This document shows, piece by piece, positions 45,431 through 53,539 of a stretch of DNA of 64,000 bases (position 1 is the first letter of the stretch; each line of letters starts with the position of its first letter). A program made the translations under genes and the position numbers. Below the pieces are notes generated by a model. The model was given only the letters and a program-made list of their open reading frames with translations. It was not told the DNA's origin and did no database searches. This DNA is from Virgibacillus sp. NKC19-3 (GTDB lineage: Bacteria; Bacillota; Bacilli; Bacillales; Amphibacillaceae). The stretch covers positions 3,472,001 to 3,536,000 of the forward strand of contig NZ_JAGYHC010000001.1 in assembly GCF_019837165.1 (NCBI RefSeq), given 5' to 3'.

Positions 45431-45653
45431 ATTTGGACTTTTTGCCATTTCCCTGTCATTATTTGTGATATTTTCCTTATTTATACGAATATTAACTGAA
45501 AATTATGTTCTTCCATGGAAAATGGAAATATAATTTCTATAGTTCGTATTTTGAATCCGATCCTATTTATGAAATAAACATCCGGACAAAATAGAGGTTT
45601 CTCACCAAATCTATGATAAAATATACATAGATTGGAATTTACAAGGAGGAGAT

Positions 45654-46412
45654 ATGATGTTTGATTTAACAGGGAACATTGCCTTAGTCACTGGTGGAGC
45701 GAATGGTATTGGACAAGGAATCGTGAAAACATTAGCGAAAGCAGGCGCAAACGTGATGATTTGTGACATCGATGAGGCGGCAGGCGAAGCAACTGCAAAG
45801 GAAGTTGGTGGTGAATTTCATAAGTTGGACGTTACGGATAAGCATAATGCTGAACAAGTTGTACAAGATATCGTAGCAAAACATGACAGCATTGATATTT
45901 TAGCTGCAAATGCAGGTATTTTTCCGGAAGTGTTAATTGAAGACATGGAAGAAGAAGATTGGGAAACCATTCAAAGCATTAATTTAAAAGGAATCTTCTT
46001 CATTGTAAAACCAGTATTGAACGTGATGAAAAAGCAAAATTACGGTCGTGTTATTCTTACATCGTCTATTACAGGAGACATAACCGGATATCCTGGAGGT
46101 TCTATTTATGGTGCAACAAAAGCTGGAATCCTTGGGTTTATGAGAAGTGCCGCATTAGAATATGCTAAATATGGGGTGACAGTAAATTCTATCCAACCTG
46201 GAATGATTGCTACAGAAGGCTTAAAAGAACAATTAGGCGTTTTAAGTGAAAAAGGTGCAGAAGCTGTTCCAATGAAAAGGTTAGGAGAACCGGAGGATAT
46301 TGGTGTAACAGTTTGCTTCTTTGCGTCAGAAGAAGCTAAATATGTTACTGGTCAATCCCTCGTAGTAGATGGTGGTCAGATCATGCCTGAAACCCCTGAT
46401 GTCATTTCCTAA
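45654..46412 (+). CDS. Short-chain dehydrogenase/reductase (FabG-like SDR)
   Basis: 252 residues: VTGGANGIGQGI cofactor loop, ANAGIFP, catalytic Ser-Tyr-Lys (TSSITG, YGATKAG), NSIQPGMIATEG and C-terminal QSLVVDGGQIMPE. NAD(P)(H)-dependent oxidoreductase of the classical SDR type; close to FabG, UcpA and sugar-alcohol dehydrogenases, with the substrate not readable. Strong ribosome site aaggaggagat before ATGATG. Single gene with its own leader. Confidence 0.9.
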   Translation: MMFDLTGNIALVTGGANGIGQGIVKTLAKAGANVMICDIDEAAGEATAKEVGGEFHKLDVTDKHNAEQVVQDIVAKHDSIDILAANAGIFPEVLIEDMEEEDWETIQSINLKGIFFIVKPVLNVMKKQNYGRVILTSSITGDITGYPGGSIYGATKAGILGFMRSAALEYAKYGVTVNSIQPGMIATEGLKEQLGVLSEKGAEAVPMKRLGEPEDIGVTVCFFASEEAKYVTGQSLVVDGGQIMPETPDVIS

Positions 46413-46630
46413 AGGGACATTTATGCAGTGGGATTTTTCGTTGCATCCCGCAGAATATTAGTTGAACGAAATGGATCATTATTGGTTGTTTGGGTGCCAC
46501 CATCGAAATAACAACAGTGAAAATGATGCCAACATATGGTGTGTTGCATGTTGGATGCAGCTTTAAAAATACTTCCGGTGAAATTTTTGCACGGGACATG
46601 AGGCAGTTAACTACTGTAACCATTTCTTTT

Positions 46631-46662
46631 TATTGAAAATGATTCTCATTTAGACGTATACT
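46631..46662 (+). promoter_or_regulatory. Flavodoxin promoter overlapped by a Fur box
   Basis: TTGAAA (46633-46638) and TATACT (46657-46662) are 18 bp apart. Overlapping them, gaaaatgattctcattta matches the Fur 7-1-7 box closely (tGAaAATGATTcTCATT). Repression by Fe-Fur would give flavodoxin only under iron limitation, when ferredoxin is scarce. Confidence 0.75.
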
Positions 46663-46698
46663 ATAGATAGGTTTTCAGTTTAAGGAGATGGTTATAAA

Positions 46699-47145
46699 AT
46701 GGCTAGAATTCTAGTACTATACGCAAGCTTGACAGGCAGCACAGAAATGATGGCAGAAGCAATCGTGGAGCACATCCAAGAACGTCACGATACAGTAGTA
46801 AAAACATTTGATTTCGACCCAATCGAAGCAAAGGAATTGAAGAACTTTGATGGCATATTAATTGGCTCCTACTCATGGGATGACGATATTCCAATCGAAG
46901 TGGATGGATTCCATGATGATATGGATGACGTTGACTTAACCGGAAAGCTAATTGGGGTTTTCGGCTCCTGTGACTCCTACTATGATGTATACGGCCCAGC
47001 ACTTGAAACCATGGCGATGAAAGCAGAAAAGCAAAACGGAAAAGTCTATGACGAAAAATTAAAGATTGAACTTGAGCCTGATCAGAAGGATATCGAGCAT
47101 TGCAAACGTTTTGTGGACGAATTTTTGAATGAATTGAATAAGTGA
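46699..47145 (+). CDS. Flavodoxin
   Basis: 148 residues, short-chain flavodoxin. FMN phosphate loop LYASLTGSTEMMAEAI (T/S-rich), central IGSYSWDDDIPIE (aromatic isoalloxazine contact) and FGSCDSYYDVYGPAL. Low-potential one-electron carrier that can replace ferredoxin. Start ATG 8 nt from aaggagatgg. Very acidic, as usual for flavodoxins. The Fur box in the promoter supports iron-responsive induction. Confidence 0.95.
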   Translation: MARILVLYASLTGSTEMMAEAIVEHIQERHDTVVKTFDFDPIEAKELKNFDGILIGSYSWDDDIPIEVDGFHDDMDDVDLTGKLIGVFGSCDSYYDVYGPALETMAMKAEKQNGKVYDEKLKIELEPDQKDIEHCKRFVDEFLNELNK

Positions 47146-47164
47146 TGCAAGTGTGTTGCTACCA

Positions 47165-47269
47165 CTCGATCGGTTTGAGTGCCTGCTCGATCAATTCGGG
47201 TTGCCTCTCGATCGAGTTGAACTTGCACTCGATCGATTTGCAGTGCTACTCGATCGGAATTATAAAGAT
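47165..47269 (+). repeat. 21-bp direct repeat array A (five units)
   Basis: CTCGATC occurs at 47165, 47186, 47207, 47228 and 47249, an exact 21-bp period, with a partly conserved tail (ATTTG..GTGC). The core TCGATCGA is palindromic. A matching array stands at 48620-48724. Units are too short and uneven for CRISPR; 21 bp equals two helical turns or seven codons. Confidence 0.85.
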
Positions 47270-47367
47270 AGGCAATACCAGATGAATTTTGGCACTCCCC
47301 TTTTCTGAAGGTCTGCCTTTATCATCGAGCTGGTCAACTCTTTTTTCTTATAGAGATTATTAAAAGG

Positions 47368-47869
47368 TCATAGACCCACATCTTCCAACAGCACTGTTTC
47401 AGCTCCATCGATGAGCGTCCGAATAGCAGTAACGACATCCACCGTCCCTCTTGAATAATCGAAAATCAGGCCCGCTAGTTTTTCGACATCGGGAAGATCT
47501 TTGGCTTCATCTAAGTATTCTTGTACATCATCGTATTCTCCCCTGCCGATGTAATTATTTGCATACAGCCATTTGATAAATAATTTGGCGCATACATATT
47601 GAGATAACCCTGAAACAATTCAATGGCACTTTCATAATCGCGGTATGTTTTTCCTTTCAGTCGGTCGGTCATGCTGTTCTTGCAGAAATTCGTCTAAAAT
47701 CGTATCACTTCTCCTTTTCAGCATTTGCTTGATCATTCTAACCACACATCTTGATGTAGCCTTCCCCGGCACGATGGGCATCTTTTCGGTTTTACAAATC
47801 CTTTTTGTTTATAAAATTGCTGTTCGCCTACGGTAAAAAGGAAGCGTCCCCGCATTCCCAACATTTTAG
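47368..47869 (-). pseudogene. Decayed gene(s): zinc-ribbon and helical segments broken by frameshifts
   Basis: Read on the minus strand directly after the stop at 47870. KCWECGDA and, after a one-base shift, FLFTVGEQQFYKQKGF plus PKRCPSCRG make a zf-Tbcl-like zinc ribbon (CxxC...CxxC). Further on, SDTILDEFLQEQHDRP, TYRDYESAIELFQGYLNMY, and in another frame AKLFIKWLYANNYIGRGEYD with KDLPDVEKLAGLIFDY, ending TGA at 47370-47368. These are protein-like pieces in three frames with stops between, so at least two frameshifts and probably an internal deletion. No intact product is possible. The zinc ribbon is in frame with the upstream RQC-minor gene except for one TGA (TGG to TGA would join them). 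Confidence 0.7.
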
Positions 47870-48493
47870 TCAAAGATCTTGGGGTTCGAATCCTCTTAGT
47901 GCTTTCTGGACCGACGCATTCCGTCCACGCGCAGCATTCAAATCGACCGGCTCATCTGATTTGAGTGCCTGGACTGTCTCCCTAATCACTGCTCTTACTT
48001 TCTTATAATCCATTTTTTTCCATTCCTTTAAGTAAGGAATATACTTTTCGTTATCGGTTTCTTTCACCTTATCGAGCAATAATAGAATCATGCCGCGGTT
48101 GCGATCTTTTAAATAGTGCATATCCGGACTTCGCTTCTCAGCTTCCAGCCAATCATCCCATTCTTGCAGAAGTTCATCAGCCATTTGATCACGTTCGATT
48201 TCCCATCCTCTTTCTGTAAAAATGATCATTGGCAATTTGCCGCTATATTCTATATCCAAAAAACCATAATCGAGCATCCAGTCAATTTTCTCAACGACGT
48301 CATCAAGTTTCACTCCTTTAAAATAACCATAGACCGGGCAATCATCCAGTTCCAGTTGCAGCACTTTTTTCTCACGTGAGCCTTTGAGAATTTTAGCAAG
48401 TAGCGTCCGGCCTCCTACGGCGATAAGCTCATCTGCCGCGCGCAAAATTGCCCGGATATCGGCCTCGGGCAACCGCTTTGTCTCTAGTGCCAT
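47870..48493 (-). CDS. RQC-minor-like (winged-helix) DNA-binding protein
   Basis: 207 residues from ATG 48493 (aaggagc upstream). Residues about 15-100 (LAKILKGSREKKVLQLELDD, CPVYGYFKGVKLDDVVEKID, YGFLDIEYSGKLPMIIFTERGWE) match my recollection of the RQC-minor-1 winged-helix family of Bacilli, related to the RecQ C-terminal domain. A charged helical part follows (LKDRNRGMILLLLDKVKETD). The frame is open to 48565, but the extra residues include no family sequence. The protein may have been longer before the TGA at 47870. Flanked on both sides by the 21-bp repeat arrays. Molecular function unknown; nucleic-acid binding is inferred. Confidence 0.7.
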   Translation of the reverse strand: MALETKRLPEADIRAILRAADELIAVGGRTLLAKILKGSREKKVLQLELDDCPVYGYFKGVKLDDVVEKIDWMLDYGFLDIEYSGKLPMIIFTERGWEIERDQMADELLQEWDDWLEAEKRSPDMHYLKDRNRGMILLLLDKVKETDNEKYIPYLKEWKKMDYKKVRAVIRETVQALKSDEPVDLNAARGRNASVQKALRGFEPQDL

Positions 48494-48619
48494 AGGTAAA
48501 ACAGCTCCTTTTCCGAAATAGGTTTTACTGTCCGTTATTGGTCTTATTATCGAGTACAGTGCCAAACTTGCTGCGCTAATGTCGATGTAGGGTGCATTTC
48601 GTCCGTTGTTGCTTGGAGC

Positions 48620-48724
48620 TCGCTCGATTTGGATGCTTTCTCGATCGATTCTAGCAATTGATCGATCGGGTTTTCCTGCTGCTCGATCGATTCGACAATT
48701 CGTTCGATCGATTTAATTCCTTCG
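48620..48724 (+). repeat. 21-bp direct repeat array B (five units)
   Basis: Units start at 48620, 48641, 48662, 48683 and 48704, all 21 bp apart, each a variant of CTCGATCGATT (CTCGCTCG, CTCGATCG, ATCGATCG, CTCGATCG, TTCGATCG). Same orientation and period as array A 1.35 kb away. Confidence 0.85.
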
Positions 48725-48841
48725 TTCGTTCAAATCCTCATTTTGCATGTTGAATATCTCAACAACTTTATCCTTGTGAACAAGTCCATGCAAGTTTATA
48801 AGTGAAATAATGTAGCCCATCAATAAATCATTATAAACCAT
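48713..48841 (-). pseudogene. Possible 5' gene fragment truncated at repeat array B
   Basis: From ATG 48841 a frame reads LLMGYIISLINLHGLVHKDKV then VEIFNMQNEDLN before it ends in the array. A TATAAT lies upstream on the minus strand near 48870. The sequence looks like the N-terminus of a real helical protein, and the rest is missing. Family not identified. Confidence 0.35.
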
Positions 48842-48943
48842 CCTTTTCTGATTCGTATTCTTACTATTATAACATATTACATTTGCCATCATAGGCATAT
48901 ATCAATGTTGAGCTCGATTAAAACGCCCCCTCTTAAAAGAATG

Positions 48944-48973
48944 AGGGTGACGCCCGCGAAAAGGCATCACCCT
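48944..48973 (-). terminator. Terminator of the peptidase/binding-protein operon
   Basis: agggtgacgcc / ggcatcaccct pair with one mismatch around an 8-nt loop, immediately after the stop at 48978; the minus strand continues cattctttt. Confidence 0.75.
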
Positions 48974-48977
48974 ACTT

Positions 48978-50567
48978 TTATTCTTCAATATAAACGTCTT
49001 TCAGTTGCAGCAATTGATTCGGTAGCTGGGATAAACCTTTTACCTTGTCACTCACACCTAATAAATATTCTTCGTGATGGATCGGTACGATTGGAGCAAC
49101 TTCTACAAGCAATTCCTGTGCTTGACTATATAGGTTCAGTCGTTCTTGTTCATCCTTGGTTTGACGTGCTTCATCTAATAATTTATCCAATTCTTCGTTA
49201 TCTGTAAACGTTCGGTTTCCGCCGGATCCGAGATTATCCGAATGGAACAATGGATATAGCCCATTATCAGCATCTCCTGTCACAGTAGTCCATCCAAACA
49301 CGAACATATCATGATCCCCATTGGCCGTTTGGTCTAACATTGTACCCCATTCCACGGTTTCTATGCTTACATCAATTCCAATCTCGGAGAGCTGATCCTG
49401 TACATTCGTTGCAGTATCTAACCGTCCGCGCTCATCATTTGTCCAAATCGTTGTCGAAAAGCCGTCTTCATAACCCGCTTCGGCCAATAAGCTCCGCGCT
49501 TCCTCAACATCATAACCAAGTCCGGATACATCCTCGTCATATCCAAATACATTCGGCGCCAAAGGACCAGTCGCTGGTATGCCAACTCCGTCATGAATTC
49601 CTTCTATAATTTGTTCCTTGTCAATCGCCATCGATACAGCTTGGCGCACACGTTCATCGTCAAATGGTTCTTTTTCCATATTAAATCCAATATAGGATAA
49701 AGCTGAGCTTTCCTGTTTTTGAACATTCATTCCTTCTCTTTCCTCTACCTGATCCACATCAGAAGGACTAAGCGGATTGGTAATATGCGAATCTCCTGTT
49801 TCAAGTTCCGCGATACGTGTCATATCCTCGGACACAACGTTAAAGGTAACCGAATCAAGTAGTGCATTATCATCCCAGTAATCTTCATTCTTTACTAATT
49901 TGGTATATTGCCCTGGTTCCCATTCATCGAAAATGAAAGGACCTGTACCTTGGGGATTGGCACTAATGACACTACCAGCTTCTTCTCCTTCTTCCATTGC
50001 CGCATAATCGGCTTCAATTTGTTCCATGGAAATCATGACACCTCCGGGATGTGCCAAATGTGCCGGTAATGCTGCAAACGGGTACGCAGTAATAAATCGA
50101 ACGGTATGCTCATCGACCACCTCAATATCCGTGATCATGTTGTACATCATAGCACGGGGTGATCCGATATCCTCATCAAGCGTACGCTCCAAGTTTGCTT
50201 TGACCGCTTCTGCATTAAAGTCTGAGCCATCGTGAAATGTTACCCCTTCACGAAGTTCAAACTCCCATGTCGTATCATCTACCTGTTCCCAATTTGTTGC
50301 AAGCGAAGGCTGAATTTCCATATCCTCATCTTGTGTGACAAGCGTTTCGAACATATTTGCCTGCACATCACTGGATGGAGTATCGTTGGAGGCATCTGGA
50401 TCTAATGACACAACATCATCTTGCGTTGCAATGACAAGATCCCCTCCTTTATCTTGACTTCCTCCTTCGGCAGCGCCTCCTCCTTCTTCCGGTTCACTTG
50501 CACATGCTGCCAGTCCAATCGTAAGTAATAGTACAACGAACAACAATAACTTTGGACGTTTTTTCAT
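48978..50567 (-). CDS. Oligopeptide-type ABC substrate-binding lipoprotein (SBP_bac_5)
   Basis: 529 residues. Lipoprotein signal with lipobox LAAC (Cys22), a Glu/Gly-rich linker, then the DppA/OppA fold: DVVSLDPDASNDTPSSDV, SLATNWEQVDDTTWEFELRE, GVTFHDGSDFNAEAVKANLE, NPQGTGPFIFDEW, VRQAVSMAIDKEQIIEG and a C-terminal VPIHHEEYL. Captures peptides outside the membrane. No permease or ATPase genes are adjacent, so it serves a transporter encoded elsewhere. Only 24 bp after an M42 aminopeptidase gene, which suggests joint peptide use. Confidence 0.93.
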   Translation of the reverse strand: MKKRPKLLLFVVLLLTIGLAACASEPEEGGGAAEGGSQDKGGDLVIATQDDVVSLDPDASNDTPSSDVQANMFETLVTQDEDMEIQPSLATNWEQVDDTTWEFELREGVTFHDGSDFNAEAVKANLERTLDEDIGSPRAMMYNMITDIEVVDEHTVRFITAYPFAALPAHLAHPGGVMISMEQIEADYAAMEEGEEAGSVISANPQGTGPFIFDEWEPGQYTKLVKNEDYWDDNALLDSVTFNVVSEDMTRIAELETGDSHITNPLSPSDVDQVEEREGMNVQKQESSALSYIGFNMEKEPFDDERVRQAVSMAIDKEQIIEGIHDGVGIPATGPLAPNVFGYDEDVSGLGYDVEEARSLLAEAGYEDGFSTTIWTNDERGRLDTATNVQDQLSEIGIDVSIETVEWGTMLDQTANGDHDMFVFGWTTVTGDADNGLYPLFHSDNLGSGGNRTFTDNEELDKLLDEARQTKDEQERLNLYSQAQELLVEVAPIVPIHHEEYLLGVSDKVKGLSQLPNQLLQLKDVYIEE

Positions 50568-50591
50568 GATGTATATCTCCTATCTCCTTTA

Positions 50592-51653
50592 TTAAAAAGT
50601 TAAATCCGTCTTCTCATCAAGGTCTAAAATAAACGATGTCATTATACTTTTGGTTGCTTCAACATCTTTCATACTGATTAATTCTACAGGGGAGTGCGTG
50701 TAACGAGATGGAATAGAAAGTACACCTGTTGGAATTCCTTTATTGGAAAGCGCGACAGCTCCACCATCCGTTCCGATGCCTGGGAAAACTTCTAATTGAT
50801 AATCGATATGAGCTTCCTGGGCCTTTTTTATCAGTAAATCTTTCATTGTCTTCTGGACGATCAGGCTGAAGTCCATGACCTTGATACCTGCCCCTCCGGA
50901 TAACTGCAGGCTCTGATCCATGATATCTTCCGGGGTATCGCTGACTGCTGTTGTATCCACCGCTATTGCGGCGTCTACTTCCAATTGGTTGATCGCTGTC
51001 TGTGCACCTCGTAAGCCTACTTCCTCTTGAACGGTAAATAAGAAAATGATGTCGCCGGCAAATTCTTTATCTTGCAATTCATCTAAAACCGTCAGAAGAA
51101 CAGCACATCCAGATCGGTCATCCAGTGCCTTTCCGACCATCATTTCATTGCCCTCACTGCCAATTAACTTACTCTCGGTAGCCCATGTGACTGGTGTGCC
51201 AACTTCAACACCCATATCCCTTACCTCTTGGGCGGATGTTGCACCAATATCAATATATAAACTGGAATGAGGTCTAACCTTTTTCGGGTCATCAAACTTA
51301 ACAAAGTGGACAGACAATGTTCCAATGATGCCGCTAATTTCCTTTTTAGATCCAAGAACGTTGACCTGCTGTGCAAGGAGAATCCGATCATCGTGTCCAC
51401 CAAGTTTCTCAAAACGAAGCAATCCATTCGATTCTATTTTTTTAATGATGAACCCCACCTCATCCATATGAGCTGTTAATAAGGTAGTGGGACCAGTTTT
51501 TCCACCTTTTTTACTTGCGATCACATTCCCCATTCCATCTACCTGAACATGATCCACTTTTTCTTTCACATAATCCTCTATAAAATATGTAACATTCTGC
51601 TCATACCCACAAGGCCCATTTAGTTGGCTTAACTGTTTTAATAATTCCTCCAC
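50592..51653 (-). CDS. M42 family metallo-aminopeptidase (glutamyl aminopeptidase/FrvX-like)
   Basis: 353 residues from GTG 51653, 6-8 nt from agaggtg; the longer open frame to 51788 adds residues foreign to the family. Two-metal site residues are visible: TAHMDEVGF, KALDDRSGCAVL, VQEEVGLRGAQT (catalytic Glu-Glu), AVDTTAV and the late TDGGAVAL...RYTHSPVE His. Cytosolic, usually dodecameric, trimming imported peptides. Upstream of the peptide-binding lipoprotein in one operon. Confidence 0.92.
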   Translation of the reverse strand: MEELLKQLSQLNGPCGYEQNVTYFIEDYVKEKVDHVQVDGMGNVIASKKGGKTGPTTLLTAHMDEVGFIIKKIESNGLLRFEKLGGHDDRILLAQQVNVLGSKKEISGIIGTLSVHFVKFDDPKKVRPHSSLYIDIGATSAQEVRDMGVEVGTPVTWATESKLIGSEGNEMMVGKALDDRSGCAVLLTVLDELQDKEFAGDIIFLFTVQEEVGLRGAQTAINQLEVDAAIAVDTTAVSDTPEDIMDQSLQLSGGAGIKVMDFSLIVQKTMKDLLIKKAQEAHIDYQLEVFPGIGTDGGAVALSNKGIPTGVLSIPSRYTHSPVELISMKDVEATKSIMTSFILDLDEKTDLTF

Positions 51654-51874
51654 ATTGTGCACCTCTTTTTTTAAATAATATATAGTTTCTACGTATTCTA
51701 TTGTACTTAACATATTAAAGTAATTATTATATCGTAAAAAAGTATCTGAAATCAATGATTCTTTGAATCTATTTACAACATTCACCATAACTCATCGTAT
51801 GACAAGCTTTTTTTATTTGACAGCTTATGGATCAATTGGTAAACTAATTAAAAATTTAAGAAATATACATTTTT

Positions 51875-51888
51875 TGTAAACGTATGCG
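51875..51888 (+). promoter_or_regulatory. Weak candidate cre (CcpA) site upstream of the DASS transporter
   Basis: tgtaaacgtatgcg matches 12 of 14 positions of the TGWAANCGNTNNCA-type cre. Catabolite control of a dicarboxylate transporter would make sense, but one such match by chance is common. Confidence 0.3.
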
Positions 51889-51985
51889 GATGTGTCGCCG
51901 CCGGAATGGATTAATGAAAGCAAAACAACAATCTTACCTAACTTCAAATCATTGTTAGAATTACGGAGAGAGGGTGTAGTGGACA

Positions 51986-53413
51986 TTGCAATCACGGCAA
52001 AAAATAGGTCTCATACTTGGACCGCTTTTATTTTTAATCCTTTATTTTTTCCCTATGTTAACAGGGCTTGATGATGCACCAAGAGCAGTGCTGGCTGTTA
52101 CCGCTTGGGTTGCGTCCTGGTGGGTAACAGAGGCAATTCCCATCCCCGCAACTTCGCTACTGCCTATTTTCTTGCTTCCGATCACTGGCGGAGCGGAGGA
52201 GAATACGGCTACGATGGCGTATGGGGATCCCATTGTATTTATGTATATGGGTGGTTTCACTATTGCACTTGCGATTGAAAAGTGGAACTTACATAAGCGG
52301 ATTGCCATGACAATCATCGCCATGATAGGAACAAGCAGCCAACAGATCATACTAGGTGTCATTATCTCTACGGCCCTTTTATCGATGTGGATTTCCAACG
52401 CTGCTACAGCACTTATGATGCTACCAATCGCTTTGGCTTTGATTACCGAAGTGAAAAATAATCAATTTATGGATGAAGCATCACTGAACAAATTTGCCAA
52501 AGGACTGCTGCTAACAGTTGCATATTCAGCTTCCATTGGGGGACTTGCAACACTAATTGGTTCTGTGCCGAACGCTGTATTTGCTGGCGTTGCTTCCAGT
52601 ACCCTTGATCAGACGGTTACCTTCACGGACTGGTTTTTATTCGGTTTTCCGATTACCATTGTCTTATTAGTATTTTTATATGTTTATATTACGCGTATTC
52701 AATTTAAGGTAACGCAAAAAGGAAATATTTCCGATGACTTTGCGCGTAACCAACTGAGACAGCTTGGGACAATGTCTTTTGAAGAGAAAGCTGTACTTAC
52801 GATATTTAGTATAACTGGCGTACTATGGATATCCTCTGGCTTTTTACCAGAAGGATTACGATTAACGGATACGAGTATTTCTATTATTGGAGCCAGCGCG
52901 ATGTTTTTGCTACCAAGCCGGCAAGAAAAAGGCAATTTAATGCAATGGAAAGATATGAAAGAGCTTCCATGGGGGCTATTGTTGCTTTTCGGCGGTGGTT
53001 TATCACTCGCAGCCGCTTTTGAGGAATCTGGATTAACAGAATGGTTTGGGGAAATACTTGGTTCCCTTGAAGCACTTCCTTATGTGCTGTTATTAATTGT
53101 TCTTGCAGCTATTGTTTTATTTATGACGGAGATTATGTCTAATACGGCAATGGCTAACATGTTGATCCCAATCAGTATTGGACTCGCACTTGGTATTGGT
53201 ATAGAACCTTATAGCATTATGGCAGTCGTTGCCCTTACTGCTTCCTGCGCGTTCATGCTGCCCATCTCTACACCACCGAACGCTGCAGTGTTCAGTTCTG
53301 ACTATTTAACAATAGACGACATGGTCAAAGCTGGTTTTTGGATGAACATAATAGCAATCATTGTCATTGTTGGCTTTGTTTATTTCTGGCAGCCGGTTGT
53401 ACTTACGCCATAG
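51986..53413 (+). CDS. DASS (SLC13) family anion:sodium symporter, dicarboxylate type
   Basis: 475 residues with about 11-12 hydrophobic segments and the two repeat hairpins of the DASS fold: WISNAATALMMLPIALAL (first SNT-like motif), SIGGLATLIGSVPNAVFAG, then MSNTAMANMLIPISIGLAL (second SNT motif) and LPISTPPNAAVFSS. Sodium-coupled uptake of succinate, malate, fumarate or related anions. TTG start; TAG lies in frame just upstream so no longer start exists; agaggg site at about 11 nt. Single gene. Confidence 0.92.
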   Translation: MQSRQKIGLILGPLLFLILYFFPMLTGLDDAPRAVLAVTAWVASWWVTEAIPIPATSLLPIFLLPITGGAEENTATMAYGDPIVFMYMGGFTIALAIEKWNLHKRIAMTIIAMIGTSSQQIILGVIISTALLSMWISNAATALMMLPIALALITEVKNNQFMDEASLNKFAKGLLLTVAYSASIGGLATLIGSVPNAVFAGVASSTLDQTVTFTDWFLFGFPITIVLLVFLYVYITRIQFKVTQKGNISDDFARNQLRQLGTMSFEEKAVLTIFSITGVLWISSGFLPEGLRLTDTSISIIGASAMFLLPSRQEKGNLMQWKDMKELPWGLLLLFGGGLSLAAAFEESGLTEWFGEILGSLEALPYVLLLIVLAAIVLFMTEIMSNTAMANMLIPISIGLALGIGIEPYSIMAVVALTASCAFMLPISTPPNAAVFSSDYLTIDDMVKAGFWMNIIAIIVIVGFVYFWQPVVLTP

Positions 53414-53495
53414 TAGGAAAAAGTATGGGGGAGAGAGTGAATGGGAATAAGCGAAAAGCCACCAATCTAATATTTTAGATGTTGATACTAAAAGA

Positions 53496-53533
53496 AACCA
53501 TCCCCGCGATCAGTTTAAATCAAGGGGATGGTT
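53496..53533. terminator. Bidirectional terminator between the DASS transporter and the FIMAH enzyme cluster
   Basis: Perfect 10-bp stem aaccatcccc / ggggatggtt with an 18-nt loop, T-rich on the plus strand after it and tttcttttag on the minus strand. Confidence 0.8.
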
Positions 53534-53539
53534 CTTTCA

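Noticed and set aside
46402-46623. Minus-strand ORF between SDR and flavodoxin genes
   Set aside because: No ribosome site, overlaps the SDR stop, and no recognisable composition; it lies in the flavodoxin upstream region.
47165-47269. 21-bp array considered as CRISPR
   Set aside because: Units have no constant repeat longer than about 8 bp, no spacers of regular 30-nt size, and no cas genes nearby.
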